A DNA stretch of 64,000 bases from Pseudomonas caspiana (lineage in GTDB: Bacteria; Pseudomonadota; Gammaproteobacteria; Pseudomonadales; Pseudomonadaceae). The position numbers were made by a program, and so were the translations under genes. Shown piece by piece: positions 43,155 to 52,387 of the stretch (position 1 is the first letter of the stretch; each line of letters starts with the position of its first letter). Under the pieces are notes generated by a model. It saw nothing but the letters and a program-made list of their open reading frames with translations. It ran no database searches and had not been told where the DNA came from. Location of the stretch: positions 84,688 through 148,687 of the forward strand of contig NZ_LOHF01000012.1 in NCBI RefSeq assembly GCF_002158995.1, in the 5' to 3' direction.

Positions 43155-43625
43155 ATGACACCTGCATTGGATCTATTGAAAAAAGTTCGCGCTGAACACC
43201 GTATCCACAGCTACGAACATGACCCGAAAGCTGCTTCCTACGGCCTTGAGGCGGCGGAAAAACTGGGGCTCGAACCGGCGCAGGTGTTCAAGACACTGCT
43301 GGCAAGTACCGAAAAAGGTGAATTACTGGTCGCTGTGGTGCCGGTTGTTGGCACCCTGGACCTCAAGGCTCTGGCTACCGCTGCGAAAGCCAAGAAAACC
43401 GAAATGGCTGACCCGGCTGCTGCGCAACGCTCCACCGGCTATCTCTTGGGCGGTATCAGCCCGCTGGGTCAGAAGAAGCGGTTGCGTACTTTTATTGATC
43501 AAAGCGCTGAGCAGTTCGCGACGATTTACGTCAGCGCCGGACGTCGTGGTCTTGAAGTAGAACTGGCGCCGACGGTACTTGCTGAACATACCGGCGCGAT
43601 GTTTGCGTCGGTGGGGCGAGGCTGA
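43155..43625 (+). CDS. ybaK: Cys-tRNA(Pro)/Cys-tRNA(Cys) deacylase YbaK
   Basis: The 156-residue YbaK/EbsC protein starts MTPALDLLKKVRAEHRIHSYEHD (ATG at 43155 with a GGAG site). LGLEPAQVFKTLL includes the catalytic lysine region, and GYLLGGISPLGQKKRLRTFID is typical. It removes cysteine mischarged on tRNA-Pro. It stands alone, divergent from glpF. Confidence 0.94.
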   Translation: MTPALDLLKKVRAEHRIHSYEHDPKAASYGLEAAEKLGLEPAQVFKTLLASTEKGELLVAVVPVVGTLDLKALATAAKAKKTEMADPAAAQRSTGYLLGGISPLGQKKRLRTFIDQSAEQFATIYVSAGRRGLEVELAPTVLAEHTGAMFASVGRG

Positions 43626-43659
43626 AAGCTGCGCGCTGTCTCGCAGCAAACATTGGATT

Positions 43660-43750
43660 TGTAGGAGCGCACGAGCACCGCGAGGCCGCGATAGCGGTTT
43701 GTCTGACACTCCGCGATCGCTGGCCTCGTAACCTCGGTGAGCTCCTACAG
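43660..43750. repeat. REPIN-like dimeric repeat, family A
   Basis: Arms tgtaggagcgcacgagcacc and the complement ending ggtgagctcctacag lie after ybaK. Confidence 0.85.
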
Positions 43751-43907
43751 GATTTGGGCCATATCGGAAGAGCGCGTTTTGTTTGAAAGGATCAAACCTT
43801 TCGCCTCGCGCTGTGGATGTATGCTCGGTAATCGGGCCATCTGTCTCTGGTGAACACGGCTGCAGGCATGCATTGTGCAACGCATCAATCGCACTGGAGC
43901 ATCACTT

Positions 43908-44696
43908 ATGTTTCTCGAATTTCATCAGGTCGATGCCTTCAGTGATCGTCCGTTCAGCGGTAATCCGGCGATGGTTTATCGCCTTGATGCATGGCTGGCT
44001 GACGAGTTGATGCAGCGCATTGCTGCCGAGCACAATCTGGCGGAAACCGCGTTTGTGGTGCGCGAAGCGCTCGGCTGGCACATTCGCTGGTTTACACCCA
44101 AGACTGAAGTGCCACTGTGCGGGCATGCAACGCTGGCGGCTGCCCATGTGCTGTTTACTGTTTTCGGCGAGCCTGCGGAACAGCTCGATTTTTTCTGCAA
44201 GTCCGGTGCGTTAAGCGTTACTCGAGAGGACGGGTTATTAATGCTGGATTTCCCGGCGATGATCCCTCACGAGGTCGGGGTGACGTTGGAGCTTGAGCGT
44301 GCCTTGGGCACCAGCATTGTTGATGCGCTCGGCTCAGTGGAATTGATGGTAGTGCTTGAGTCCGAACAGGCGGTACGTGAATGCAGGCCTGACATGGCTG
44401 CCTTGGCAAAGCTGCCATGGCCCGGTGTCATCGTGACCGCCAAGGGCGAACAGTTTGACTTCGTCTCGCGTTACTTCGCCCCGGCGATTGGCATCCCGGA
44501 AGACCCGGTAACCGGATCGACGCACTGTGTGCTGATTCCGTACTGGGCCGGGCGACTGGGCAAGGATGTGTTAAATGCCTACCAATGTTCGGAGCGCGGC
44601 GGGGCGTTGTTCTGTCGACTGGAAGGGGAACGGGTGAAAATCGGCGGTCATGCCACGTTGGTGGCGAGCGGTAAGTTGATGGTTAGCCTGGGCTGA
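43908..44696 (+). CDS. PhzF family isomerase-like protein
   Basis: The 262-residue protein starts MFLEFHQVDAFSDRPFSGNPAMVYRLDAWL at 43908 behind a GGAGC site. PhzF signatures include the catalytic glutamate in NLAETAFVV, the CGHATLAAAHVLF loop and EDPVTGSTHCVL with the second half of the two-fold diaminopimelate-epimerase fold. No phenazine genes are near, so this is a general PhzF-like protein rather than a phenazine enzyme. Substrate is unknown. Confidence 0.9.
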   Translation: MFLEFHQVDAFSDRPFSGNPAMVYRLDAWLADELMQRIAAEHNLAETAFVVREALGWHIRWFTPKTEVPLCGHATLAAAHVLFTVFGEPAEQLDFFCKSGALSVTREDGLLMLDFPAMIPHEVGVTLELERALGTSIVDALGSVELMVVLESEQAVRECRPDMAALAKLPWPGVIVTAKGEQFDFVSRYFAPAIGIPEDPVTGSTHCVLIPYWAGRLGKDVLNAYQCSERGGALFCRLEGERVKIGGHATLVASGKLMVSLG

Positions 44697-44756
44697 ATCA
44701 CGCGGCCTCCAGTTGGAATGCGCTCCCACAGGAGAATACATTTCAATTCATCCAGG

Positions 44757-45830
44757 CTAAACCGCCTGCTGCACCGCCACGCTGCCAGCAGCGGGGAACA
44801 GCACCAGATGGTCGGCCGACACCCGGATACCCACCTGCTCACCGGCTTGATAATCCGCATGGCTGGGGAAGATCGCTTCCAGCTGGCTGCCCGTCGGCAG
44901 TTGCAGGCGATACAGCGTTGCGGCGCCCTGGAAGGTTTTACTGCTCACCCGGGCTTTCAGCTCACTGTTCGGGTCGTAGATGATGTCATCCGGTCGCAGT
45001 AGCACATCCACCGCGCTGCCCTTCGTGCCGGGATAGGCGCGGTTGCCCAGCAGAACGCCCAGTTCGGTCTGCACCGATTGGGGGTCGATCATCACGCCGC
45101 GAATGAAATACCCCTGACCGATAAAGCTGGCGACGTAAGGTGTCAGCGGTTCGTGATAGAGGTTGTAGGGCGTGTCCCATTGTTCCAGACGACCCTCTTT
45201 GAATACGCCCACATGGTCACTGACGGCGAAGGCTTCTTCTTGATCATGGGTGACCAGTATTGCGCTGGTGCCTCGGGCCTTGAGAATGTCGCGGACTTCA
45301 TGGCTGAGGCGGCGGCGCAGTTCGCCATCCAGATTTGAAAATGGCTCGTCGAGCAATAACAGTTGCGGCTCTGGTGCCAAGGCTCGCGCCAGCGCAACGC
45401 GCTGCTGTTGGCCGCCGGACAGTTCATGGGGCAGGCGTTTGCCTAGATCGCCCAGATTGACCAACTCCAACAGCTCGTTGGTGACTTGCTGGAGACGTGG
45501 ATGCTTGCGAATGCCGAAAGCGATGTTCTCGGCAACGCTCAAGTGCGGAAACAGTGCGTAGTCCTGGAACACCATGCCGATCCGGCGTTTCTCAGGCGGC
45601 AGGGTGAACCCTGGTTTGGAGATAACGTCGCCCGCCAGAGTGATTTCCCCGGCATGAACCGGCTCGAAACCGGCAATGGCGCGCAAAGTCGTAGTTTTGC
45701 CACAGCCGGATGAACCCAGCAAACAGCCGATATCACCAGCGTTGAGGTGCAGGTTCAGGTCCTGCACCACGCGTTGTTCCTGATACCCGCAGGCCAGATT
45801 GCGCAAGTTCAGCAGCAGTGGCGAACTCAT
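44757..45830 (-). CDS. ABC transporter ATPase of the FbpC/PotA type, orphan
   Basis: The 357-residue protein has an ATPase domain (Walker [13 protein letters not shown], signature LSGGQQQR, Walker [19 protein letters not shown]) and a C-terminal TOBE regulatory domain (about residues 240-350), as in iron(III) or polyamine importer ATPases. No permease or binding protein is nearby. Its start overlaps argF by four bases (ATGA), an arrangement also found in P. aeruginosa as I recall. Its partner transporter is unknown. Confidence 0.9.
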   Translation of the reverse strand: MSSPLLLNLRNLACGYQEQRVVQDLNLHLNAGDIGCLLGSSGCGKTTTLRAIAGFEPVHAGEITLAGDVISKPGFTLPPEKRRIGMVFQDYALFPHLSVAENIAFGIRKHPRLQQVTNELLELVNLGDLGKRLPHELSGGQQQRVALARALAPEPQLLLLDEPFSNLDGELRRRLSHEVRDILKARGTSAILVTHDQEEAFAVSDHVGVFKEGRLEQWDTPYNLYHEPLTPYVASFIGQGYFIRGVMIDPQSVQTELGVLLGNRAYPGTKGSAVDVLLRPDDIIYDPNSELKARVSSKTFQGAATLYRLQLPTGSQLEAIFPSHADYQAGEQVGIRVSADHLVLFPAAGSVAVQQAV

Positions 45831-46747
45831 GCAGGCTGGCAGGATGGCGCAACCAGAAATTCCAGCAGCGCTTTCTGTGCATGCAGACGGTTCTCAGCCT
45901 GATCCCACGCGACGGAGCGGGGGTCATCAAGCAGGTCGACACTGATTTCTTCACCACGATGGGCTGGCAGGCAGTGCATGAACAGCACGTCTTTGTCGGC
46001 GAGATCGAGCAGTGCGCGGGTCACCTGGAAGGGGGTGAACAAGGCGATGCGCTTGGCGGTTTCTTCTTCCTGGCCCATGGAGGTCCAGACATCAGTGCTC
46101 ACCAGATGGGCGCCAGCCACTGCCGCGCGCGGGTCCCGCAGAACCGTCACACGATCACCGGCCAACGCCAGAAACTCGGGATTAGGCTCATAACCTTCAG
46201 GGCAAGCCACGCGCAACTGGAAGTCGAACTGGATCGCCGCTTCTATATAGCTGTTGCACATGTTGTTGCCATCGCCGATCCAGGCAACGGTCTTGCCTTT
46301 GATCGAGCCGCGATGCTCGAGGAAGGTTTGCATGTCGGCCAGCAATTGGCAGGGGTGCAAGTCATCGGACAGGCCGTTGATGACGGGCACACGAGAATTA
46401 GCGGCAAATTCCGTCAGGTTGCTATGAGCAAATGTACGGATCATCACGGCATCAAGCATGCTCGAAAGCACTTTCGCGCAGTCGGCAATCGGCTCGCCAC
46501 GACCCAATTGGGTGTCGCGAGGTGACAAAAAGATGGCCTGACCACCCAGCTGGATCATGCCGGCTTCGAACGAAACACGGGTACGTGTCGAAGATTTCTC
46601 GAAGATCATGCCCAGAACCCGGCTTTTAAGCGGTTCGAAAAGCACGCTTCGGTTTCGCAGGTCTTTGAGCTCTACGCCTCGACGGATCAAGCGCAGGAGT
46701 TCTTCTGGCTTGTAATCCATCATCGAGAGAAAGTGCCTGGCGTTCAT
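45827..46747 (-). CDS. argF: Ornithine carbamoyltransferase
   Basis: The 306-residue anabolic enzyme starts [21 protein letters not shown]. The carbamoyl-phosphate site is [12 protein letters not shown], and the ornithine site is [14 protein letters not shown]. It makes citrulline in arginine synthesis, upstream of ArgG (also in this window). An ArgR-type half-site lies in its promoter. It is cotranscribed with the orphan ABC ATPase. Confidence 0.96.
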   Translation of the reverse strand: MNARHFLSMMDYKPEELLRLIRRGVELKDLRNRSVLFEPLKSRVLGMIFEKSSTRTRVSFEAGMIQLGGQAIFLSPRDTQLGRGEPIADCAKVLSSMLDAVMIRTFAHSNLTEFAANSRVPVINGLSDDLHPCQLLADMQTFLEHRGSIKGKTVAWIGDGNNMCNSYIEAAIQFDFQLRVACPEGYEPNPEFLALAGDRVTVLRDPRAAVAGAHLVSTDVWTSMGQEEETAKRIALFTPFQVTRALLDLADKDVLFMHCLPAHRGEEISVDLLDDPRSVAWDQAENRLHAQKALLEFLVAPSCQPA

Positions 46748-46861
46748 TATTAACTACCTTTTTTGCAACAGACCGCAGATGCTCAAAGCCGGGTTTTATC
46801 GGGAAAACGGGCGAGACCTGCGGCGGAAGCCGCACGGGGCGACGAATAGGAAAGGCGCGAT

Positions 46862-46889
46862 GGTATAAAAAAATGTCGCCTCTTACCAA
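46862..46889 (-). promoter_or_regulatory. argF promoter with an ArgR-type half-site
   Basis: TGTCGC-N8-AA (46874-46889, plus strand) is an exact Pseudomonas ArgR half-site. On the minus strand it lies across a candidate promoter: TTGGTA (46884-46889), 16 bases, TATACC (46862-46867). ArgR bound here would block polymerase. The rest of 46748-47200 has no credible gene. Confidence 0.6.
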
Positions 46890-47200
46890 TAGGATGCTTA
46901 TGTCCGAATGTTTTTTATTCGCAACAGAGGCAGTTTTCTGCATTCGGAGCTTGCCTGAGTTATCAAGCTGAGCAATGCTCTAGGTGGCGGCAACTGGCCA
47001 GCCAGAGGTGTCCCGAGGGGAGTATTTGTACACTGCCCTCATGCGAGATTGCAATTACTGCCGATCCTGCAACAGTTGAGCAGTTGAGCGGTCATATCGT
47101 TGCACTTATGCGATCTGCTTCACGCGGCGCGCTAGTGGTCCGTTCCATAAATAATCGGCGCAGGGTATAACTGCTCATCGTGTATCAAGGGGTCTGGGGA

Positions 47201-47491
47201 ATGGAATCGAAAGAAAAACAGCTGACGGAACTGCTCGGGCTAACGGCTCGCACCCTGACGCATCTCACCGCTTCGATGACATCGATGTCTTTCGAACTCC
47301 TGCGTAGCAACGACGAAGTCACCCGGGCTGCGGGACGGCACATGATCGATCGAATGGCTACGATCAGTTCTGGTCTTGATGAACACTGGCGTCTGATCGG
47401 TGAGCTGACCGGTGTTCACTTGGCTCAAGAGCAGATCGAAACGGTTCACGAGATTCAGCTGCAGCGCAAAATCACCCCCATCGGCGGCTGA
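47201..47491 (+). CDS. Conserved small helical protein, function unknown
   Basis: The product is 96 residues. I used the ATG at 47201 (AAGGGG site eight bases before). It is soluble and probably all helical: ESKEKQLTELLGLTARTLTHLTASMTS and ELLRSNDEVTRAAGRHMIDRMATISSGLDEHWRLI. The position between argF and the molybdopterin oxidoreductase corresponds to a hypothetical gene in P. aeruginosa, as I recall. No family or function is recognised. Confidence 0.7.
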   Translation: MESKEKQLTELLGLTARTLTHLTASMTSMSFELLRSNDEVTRAAGRHMIDRMATISSGLDEHWRLIGELTGVHLAQEQIETVHEIQLQRKITPIGG

Positions 47492-47671
47492 TCCATCGCA
47501 CAGGCCCGCCGGATGCCAGGTCATTTGCCTGGCTAGAGTCAGCCAGCCATCGGCCCGCTTGATGCCCGCCGATTCATGAGACGAACGTCTCTGGCGCAGT
47601 CGCAAGGCACGCCTCATAGTTTCGTTTGAGCGATCGTTTCAGATCGTCACGACAAAAACATGAGGCTGGCC

Positions 47672-49780
47672 ATGACCAAGACCCTCCATCACCGTGCCTG
47701 CCATCTCTGCGAAGCCATTTGCGGCTTGAGCATTGAAACCACTACAAGTGCTGAAAACCAGGTGTCGATCACCTCGATCAAGGGCGATCCTCTGGATGCG
47801 TTTAGTCGCGGCCATATTTGCCCCAAGGCCGTGGCGCTGCAAGATATCCAGAATGACCCTGACCGATTGCGCCAGCCTATGCAGCGCGTGGGCAATCAGT
47901 GGCAGCCCATTGAGTGGCAAGCCGCATTCGATCTGGTCGCCGAGCGGTTGCTGGACATCCAGCGGCGCCACGGGCAGAACGCCGTGGCCGTGTATCAGGG
48001 CAACCCGAGCGTGCATAACTACGGGTTAATGACCCACAGCAATTATTTTCTGGGTTTGCTGAAAACCCGTAATCGCTATTCGGCGACCTCAGTCGACCAG
48101 CTTCCCCATCATCTGACCAGTTTTCTGATGTATGGCCACGGCCTGCTGCTGCCCATTGTCGATATCGATCACACTGATTTCATGTTGATACTGGGCGGTA
48201 ACCCGCTGGCATCCAACGGCAGCATCATGACAGTACCGGATGTCGAAAAACGCCTGAAGGCTATCCAGGCACGAGGCGGCAAAGTGGTGGTCGTTGATCC
48301 GCGACGTACTGAAACGGCCGCTATCGCCGATCAGCATTTGTTCGTGCGACCGGGGGGGGATGCGGCGCTGCTGTTTGGCCTGCTGAACACCCTGTTTGAC
48401 GAAGGCCTGACTCGGGACAGCCATTTACCGGTCGATGGTCTGGATCAAGTGCGCTCGGCCATCGCGGCCTTCAGCGCCGAAGCCATGAGCCCGCGCTGCG
48501 GGGTGCCCGCTGAGCAGATCCGCCAACTGGCCCGAGACTTCGCGGTTGCCGATAAGGCGGCGTGCTACGGCCGCATGGGGATTTCCACTCAGGTGTTTGG
48601 CACGCTGTGCCATTGGCTGGTGCAGTTGATCAATCTGGTCACTGGCAATCTGGATCGGGTGGGCGGTGTGCTGTGCACTGAGCCAGCGGTGGATCTGGTG
48701 GGCTCAACCTCCGGTGGTCATTTCAATCAGTGGCAGAGTCGGGTTTCCGGGTTGCCCGAATACGCCGGTGAGTTGCCGGTCGCGGCGTTGGCCGAGGAAA
48801 TGCTCAGTGAGGGAGAAGGGCAGATCAAGGCACTGGTAACGGTTGCGGGCAACCCGGTGTTGTCGACGCCTAATGGCCGTCAACTGGATCACGCGCTGGA
48901 CGGTCTGGAATTCATGCTCAGCATCGATCTGTATATCAACGAGACCACGCGGCACGCCGACCTGATTCTGCCGTCTACCTCCGCGCTGGAAAATGACCAC
49001 TACGACACGACGTTCAACACGTTTGCAGTGCGCAATGTCACACGATTCAATCGGGCCATTCTGGCGAAGCCCGAGGGTGCACTGCATGACTGGGAGATTT
49101 TCGTCGGCCTGGCGAAAGCCTTTGCCGAAAGGGCGGGGCGTGAGCTGAAGCCGACCATGCCCCCGGCGCAGATGATTGATCGCGGTTTGCGTGGTGGATT
49201 GTACGGCGACGGCTCGGACTACAAGCTCTCGCTGGACACTTTGCGGGACCATCCTCATGGTCTGGACCTGGGCGCGTTGAAGCCTAATCTGGCTTCACGC
49301 CTCAAGACTGCCAGTGGTCGCGTTCAGGCTGCACCTGACGTCGTGATGGCTGACATTGCACGTTTCGCTGTTGATAGCGCTCCAGGGAATGGTGAGCTGC
49401 TGCTGATTGGCCGCCGCCATGTGCGCAGCAATAATTCATGGATGCATAACTATCACCGGTTGGTTAAGGGTAAGCCTCGTCATCATCTGTTGATGCACCC
49501 CGATGATCTGGCCAGTCGGGGCTTGAATGACGGGCAGCAGGTGCGGGTCAGTTCCCGGGTGGGTGTCATTGAAGTGCAGGTTATGGCGAGTCTGGACATG
49601 ATGCCGGGTGTTGTCAGCCTGCCTCATGGTTGGGGGCACGCAAAGCCCGGTGTACAGATGGAGATTGCCTCGCATCAGCCGGGGGAGAGTGCCAATGACC
49701 TGACCGATGAGCGAGAACTTGATAGCCTGTCCGGCAATGCGGTGCTCAATGGTGTGAGCGTTCAAGTCGCGGCGGCATGA
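47672..49780 (+). CDS. Molybdopterin oxidoreductase family protein
   Basis: The 702-residue protein begins MTKTLHHRACHLCEAICGLSIE, giving a CX2CX3C cluster completed by a cysteine in GHICPKAVAL: the N-terminal [4Fe-4S] site of formate dehydrogenase/nitrate reductase-type enzymes. Central molybdopterin guanine dinucleotide domains (VVVVDPRRTETAAIADQHLFVRPGGDAALL) and the C-terminal dinucleotide-binding domain (PHGWGH) follow. There is no Tat signal, so it is cytoplasmic. Substrate is unknown. The ATG at 47672 follows a GAGG site. Confidence 0.9.
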   Translation: MTKTLHHRACHLCEAICGLSIETTTSAENQVSITSIKGDPLDAFSRGHICPKAVALQDIQNDPDRLRQPMQRVGNQWQPIEWQAAFDLVAERLLDIQRRHGQNAVAVYQGNPSVHNYGLMTHSNYFLGLLKTRNRYSATSVDQLPHHLTSFLMYGHGLLLPIVDIDHTDFMLILGGNPLASNGSIMTVPDVEKRLKAIQARGGKVVVVDPRRTETAAIADQHLFVRPGGDAALLFGLLNTLFDEGLTRDSHLPVDGLDQVRSAIAAFSAEAMSPRCGVPAEQIRQLARDFAVADKAACYGRMGISTQVFGTLCHWLVQLINLVTGNLDRVGGVLCTEPAVDLVGSTSGGHFNQWQSRVSGLPEYAGELPVAALAEEMLSEGEGQIKALVTVAGNPVLSTPNGRQLDHALDGLEFMLSIDLYINETTRHADLILPSTSALENDHYDTTFNTFAVRNVTRFNRAILAKPEGALHDWEIFVGLAKAFAERAGRELKPTMPPAQMIDRGLRGGLYGDGSDYKLSLDTLRDHPHGLDLGALKPNLASRLKTASGRVQAAPDVVMADIARFAVDSAPGNGELLLIGRRHVRSNNSWMHNYHRLVKGKPRHHLLMHPDDLASRGLNDGQQVRVSSRVGVIEVQVMASLDMMPGVVSLPHGWGHAKPGVQMEIASHQPGESANDLTDERELDSLSGNAVLNGVSVQVAAA

Positions 49781-49880
49781 TGGTGGGCGGGCTGGGAAGT
49801 CAGAGCGTCACGCTCGGGTTTCCGTTACAATGCGCCACCGTGTCGACAACTGAGTCGGAAAAGTTAAGCCGAGGTGCTCC

Positions 49881-50222
49881 ATGGATATCATCGAAACGAT
49901 CAAAGACCAGATTGCCAACAACACCATCCTGCTCTACATGAAAGGTGCTCCGAATGCCCCGCAGTGCGGCTTTTCGGCAAAAGCCTCTCAGGCATTGATG
50001 GCCTGTGGCGAAAAATTCGCCTACGTCGACATCCTGCAGAATCCTGAAATCCGCGCCAACCTGCCAAAGTACGCCAACTGGCCAACTTTTCCACAACTGT
50101 GGGTTGCCGGTGAGCTGGTAGGCGGTAGCGACATCATCACTGAAATGCAGGCGGACGGTTCGCTGCAGGAGTTGGTGAAAGGCGCAGCTGCCAAAGCTGC
50201 TGCGGGTAACACCGAAGCCTGA
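49881..50222 (+). CDS. grxD: Monothiol glutaredoxin Grx4 (GrxD)
   Basis: The 113-residue protein has the monothiol active site CGFS in APQCGFSAKASQAL, with the glutathione and partner-binding WPTFPQLWVAGELVGGSDI. Monothiol glutaredoxins bind [2Fe-2S] clusters and pass them to iron-sulfur targets or regulators. It neighbours bfr and bfd, forming an iron-handling block. Confidence 0.95.
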   Translation: MDIIETIKDQIANNTILLYMKGAPNAPQCGFSAKASQALMACGEKFAYVDILQNPEIRANLPKYANWPTFPQLWVAGELVGGSDIITEMQADGSLQELVKGAAAKAAAGNTEA

Positions 50223-50240
50223 TTACTGGCTGCGTGTACC

Positions 50241-50314
50241 TGTAGGAGCCGCCGAAGGCTGCGATAGCATTCTAATGATGCTCCGTATTTCTCAGCCTCT
50301 GGCAGCTCCTACAG
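50241..50314. repeat. REPIN-like repeat, family D
   Basis: Arms tgtaggagccgccgaaggct and cagcctctggcagctcctac lie after grxD. Confidence 0.82.
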
Positions 50315-50329
50315 ATTATCACCGGGATC

Positions 50330-50366
50330 AAAAAAGCCCCGCTTTCTCTCGAAAGCGGGGCTTTTC
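50330..50366. terminator. Bidirectional terminator between grxD and bfr
   Basis: AAAAAAGCCCCGCTTTC, loop TCTC and GAAAGCGGGGCTTTT form a long stem flanked by A and T runs between convergent genes. Confidence 0.92.
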
Positions 50367-50387
50367 CATTTCAGCAGATCTGACGAA

Positions 50388-50861
50388 TCAGTCTTCGCCC
50401 ATCTGCGATTGCAGGTAGTTCTCGATGCCGACTTTCTCGATCAGGCCCAGTTGGGTTTCCAGCCAGTCGATGTGTTCTTCCTCGGACTCCAGGATATCTT
50501 CCAGCATTTCGCGACTACCGAAGTCACCAATGACTTCGCAGTGAGCGATGGCTGCTTTGAGATCAACCAGGCCTTTGTGCTCGATCTTCAGGTCGCACTC
50601 AAGCATTTCCTTGGTGTGTTCGCCGATCAGGATTTTGCCCAGCTCTTGCAGGTTAGGTAGACCTTCGAGAAACAGGATGCGCTTGATGAGCTTGTCAGCG
50701 TGCTTCATCTCGTCGATGGATTCGCGATACTCGTGCTTACCCAGTTTGTTCAGGCCCCAATCTTCATACATGCGCGCATGCAGAAAGTACTGATTGATTG
50801 CGACCAGCTCGTTTCCGAGGATCCTGTTGAGATGCTGGATGACTGTAATGTCGCCTTTCAT
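50388..50861 (-). CDS. bfr: Bacterioferritin, heme-binding type
   Basis: The 157-residue ferritin has the heme ligand Met52 ([13 protein letters not shown]) and di-iron ligands in [18 protein letters not shown] and EEEHIDWLE. It stores iron as a 24-mer cage. With bfd beside it, it corresponds to the P. aeruginosa BfrB-Bfd pair, where Bfd reduces the heme to release iron. It is separated from bfd by a terminator, so the two are regulated apart. Confidence 0.95.
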   Translation of the reverse strand: MKGDITVIQHLNRILGNELVAINQYFLHARMYEDWGLNKLGKHEYRESIDEMKHADKLIKRILFLEGLPNLQELGKILIGEHTKEMLECDLKIEHKGLVDLKAAIAHCEVIGDFGSREMLEDILESEEEHIDWLETQLGLIEKVGIENYLQSQMGED

Positions 50862-51019
50862 TTTTGAGGTCCTGCCAATGGTTTGTATATATAAAGGGCG
50901 AGTTTGAGCCGCGCGTATTAGTCTGTCAAACCTAAGTTATTGAATAGTAAGTGAAAATAAATAGTAATAAGAATGTTTGTGTTCCGCATCTTGACGCTAA
51001 GCGTTTGAATTACGGGCAT

Positions 51020-51049
51020 AAAAAAACCGGACACGAGGTCCGGTTCTTT
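51020..51049 (-). terminator. Rho-independent terminator of bfd
   Basis: On the minus strand GAACCGGACC, loop TCGT and GTCCGGTT are followed by a T run, just past the bfd stop. Confidence 0.9.
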
Positions 51050-51062
51050 GAATTCGGTTGAA

Positions 51063-51281
51063 TCAGGCGGCTGAAAATTCTGCCGGATAAGCCAATGAAG
51101 CCTGGCTACTCTGTAATTCGGTAAGGGTATCGCGTACCACTTCTTTGGCTAAACAGGCGCATTTACCACATTTGGTGGCAACACCCAGCGTTTCACGAAC
51201 GTCTTTGTAGCTGCAGCAACCCTCGAAAATTGCATCGCGGATTTGACCGTCGGTAACACCTTGGCAGAGGCAGACATACAT
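51063..51281 (-). CDS. bfd: Bacterioferritin-associated ferredoxin Bfd
   Basis: The 72-residue protein has the four cluster cysteines Cys4, Cys6, Cys38 and Cys41 (YVCLCQGVTDGQI and ATKCGKCACLA), binding [2Fe-2S]. It delivers electrons to bacterioferritin heme to release stored iron. I set the start at the ATG at 51281, which gives the standard MYVCLC beginning. A Fur-type box lies about 45 bases upstream, suiting induction under iron limitation. Confidence 0.95.
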   Translation of the reverse strand: MYVCLCQGVTDGQIRDAIFEGCCSYKDVRETLGVATKCGKCACLAKEVVRDTLTELQSSQASLAYPAEFSAA

Positions 51282-51326
51282 AAATGAGAACCGTCGCTGT
51301 AATTTCTCGTTGCCGGGGATACTAAT

Positions 51327-51345
51327 GTTAATGAGAATGCTTGTC
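51327..51345. promoter_or_regulatory. Fur box upstream of bfd
   Basis: GTTAATGAGAATGCTTGTC matches GATAATGATAATCATTATC at 14 of 19 positions. No gene lies in 51282-51715; the rest of that stretch holds a REPIN (51526). Confidence 0.7.
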
Positions 51346-51525
51346 AAAACTCATTGAGAAGGTTTCTCTCGGGGCCGACGAGTGGTGAAACAACGTCGGG
51401 CGGCTGCGCTGAGTGCGTTGGATTTGCGGTACTCCATCCGGCTTCGCGGCTGCCTGTTGAATCACTATCACGGGCAAGCTGTGGCCTTATGCAGCATGAT
51501 TAGCTATTTGAAATGGAATGATTTC

Positions 51526-51616
51526 CGTAGGAGCGCACGAGCATCGCGAGGCCGCGATTGCGGTGGGTTCAGGCAGAAAGCTATCGCTGCCTCGCCGTGC
51601 TCGTGAGCTCCTACAG
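51526..51616. repeat. REPIN-like dimeric repeat, family A
   Basis: Arms cgtaggagcgcacgagcatc and the complement gtgctcgtgagctcctacag lie between bfd and rnt. Confidence 0.85.
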
Positions 51617-51715
51617 AAAACCGTATTTCCTGTAAGAGCCGAGCTTTTTCGCAATGGCGTCGGTCAGTTCAAAGCAAACGTTGCAGTTGGCAAGACCCGT
51701 TGCAGGCCCTCGCAA

Positions 51716-52387
51716 TCAATCGCCGAAGTCTTCCCAGCCACCCATCTGTTTCCAGCGGTTGACGATCCCGCAGAACAGTTCAGCGGTCTTTTCGGTGTCG
51801 TAACGCGCTGAGTGCGCCTCACGGCCGTCGAAATCGATGCCGGCTGCCTGACAGGCCTTGGCGAGCACGGTCTGGCCATAGGCAAGCCCGGCCAGCGTGG
51901 CGGTATCAAAGCTGGAGAACGGGTGGAATGGATTACGTTTCATGTCCAGTCGCGCAACCGCAGCGTTCAGAAAGCCCAGGTCAAAGCTGGCGTTGTGGCC
52001 GACCAGCACCGCGCGCTTGCAGCCATTGGCCTTCAACGCCTTGCGAACACCGCGAAAGATATCATTCAGTGCCGTCTCTTCACTGACCGCCATGCGCAGC
52101 GGGTGATCGAGTTTGATGCCGGTGAACTCAAGCGCAGCCGCTTCGATGTTGGCGCCTTCAAACGGCTCCACACGGAAAAAGTGCGTGTGCTCCGGGAACA
52201 CAAAGCCATCTTCGTCCATGCCGATGGTTACTGCTGCGATTTCCAGCAGGGCATCGGTCGCGCAGTTGAAACCACCGGTTTCTACATCGATGACGACAGG
52301 CAGGTAGCCGCGAAAGCGGGCGGCCATCGGGTGGCGCGAACCGCCGCCTTGACCTTCCTGGTCGTCGTCGAAATGATCTTCACTCAC
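51716..52387 (-). CDS. rnt: Ribonuclease T
   Basis: The 223-residue DEDD exonuclease has Exo[13 protein letters not shown], Exo[17 protein letters not shown] and ExoIII with [14 protein letters not shown]. It trims 3' ends of tRNA and other stable RNAs. Its start overlaps pyrC by four bases, so the two are cotranscribed, as in P. aeruginosa. Confidence 0.95.
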   Translation of the reverse strand: MSEDHFDDDQEGQGGGSRHPMAARFRGYLPVVIDVETGGFNCATDALLEIAAVTIGMDEDGFVFPEHTHFFRVEPFEGANIEAAALEFTGIKLDHPLRMAVSEETALNDIFRGVRKALKANGCKRAVLVGHNASFDLGFLNAAVARLDMKRNPFHPFSSFDTATLAGLAYGQTVLAKACQAAGIDFDGREAHSARYDTEKTAELFCGIVNRWKQMGGWEDFGD

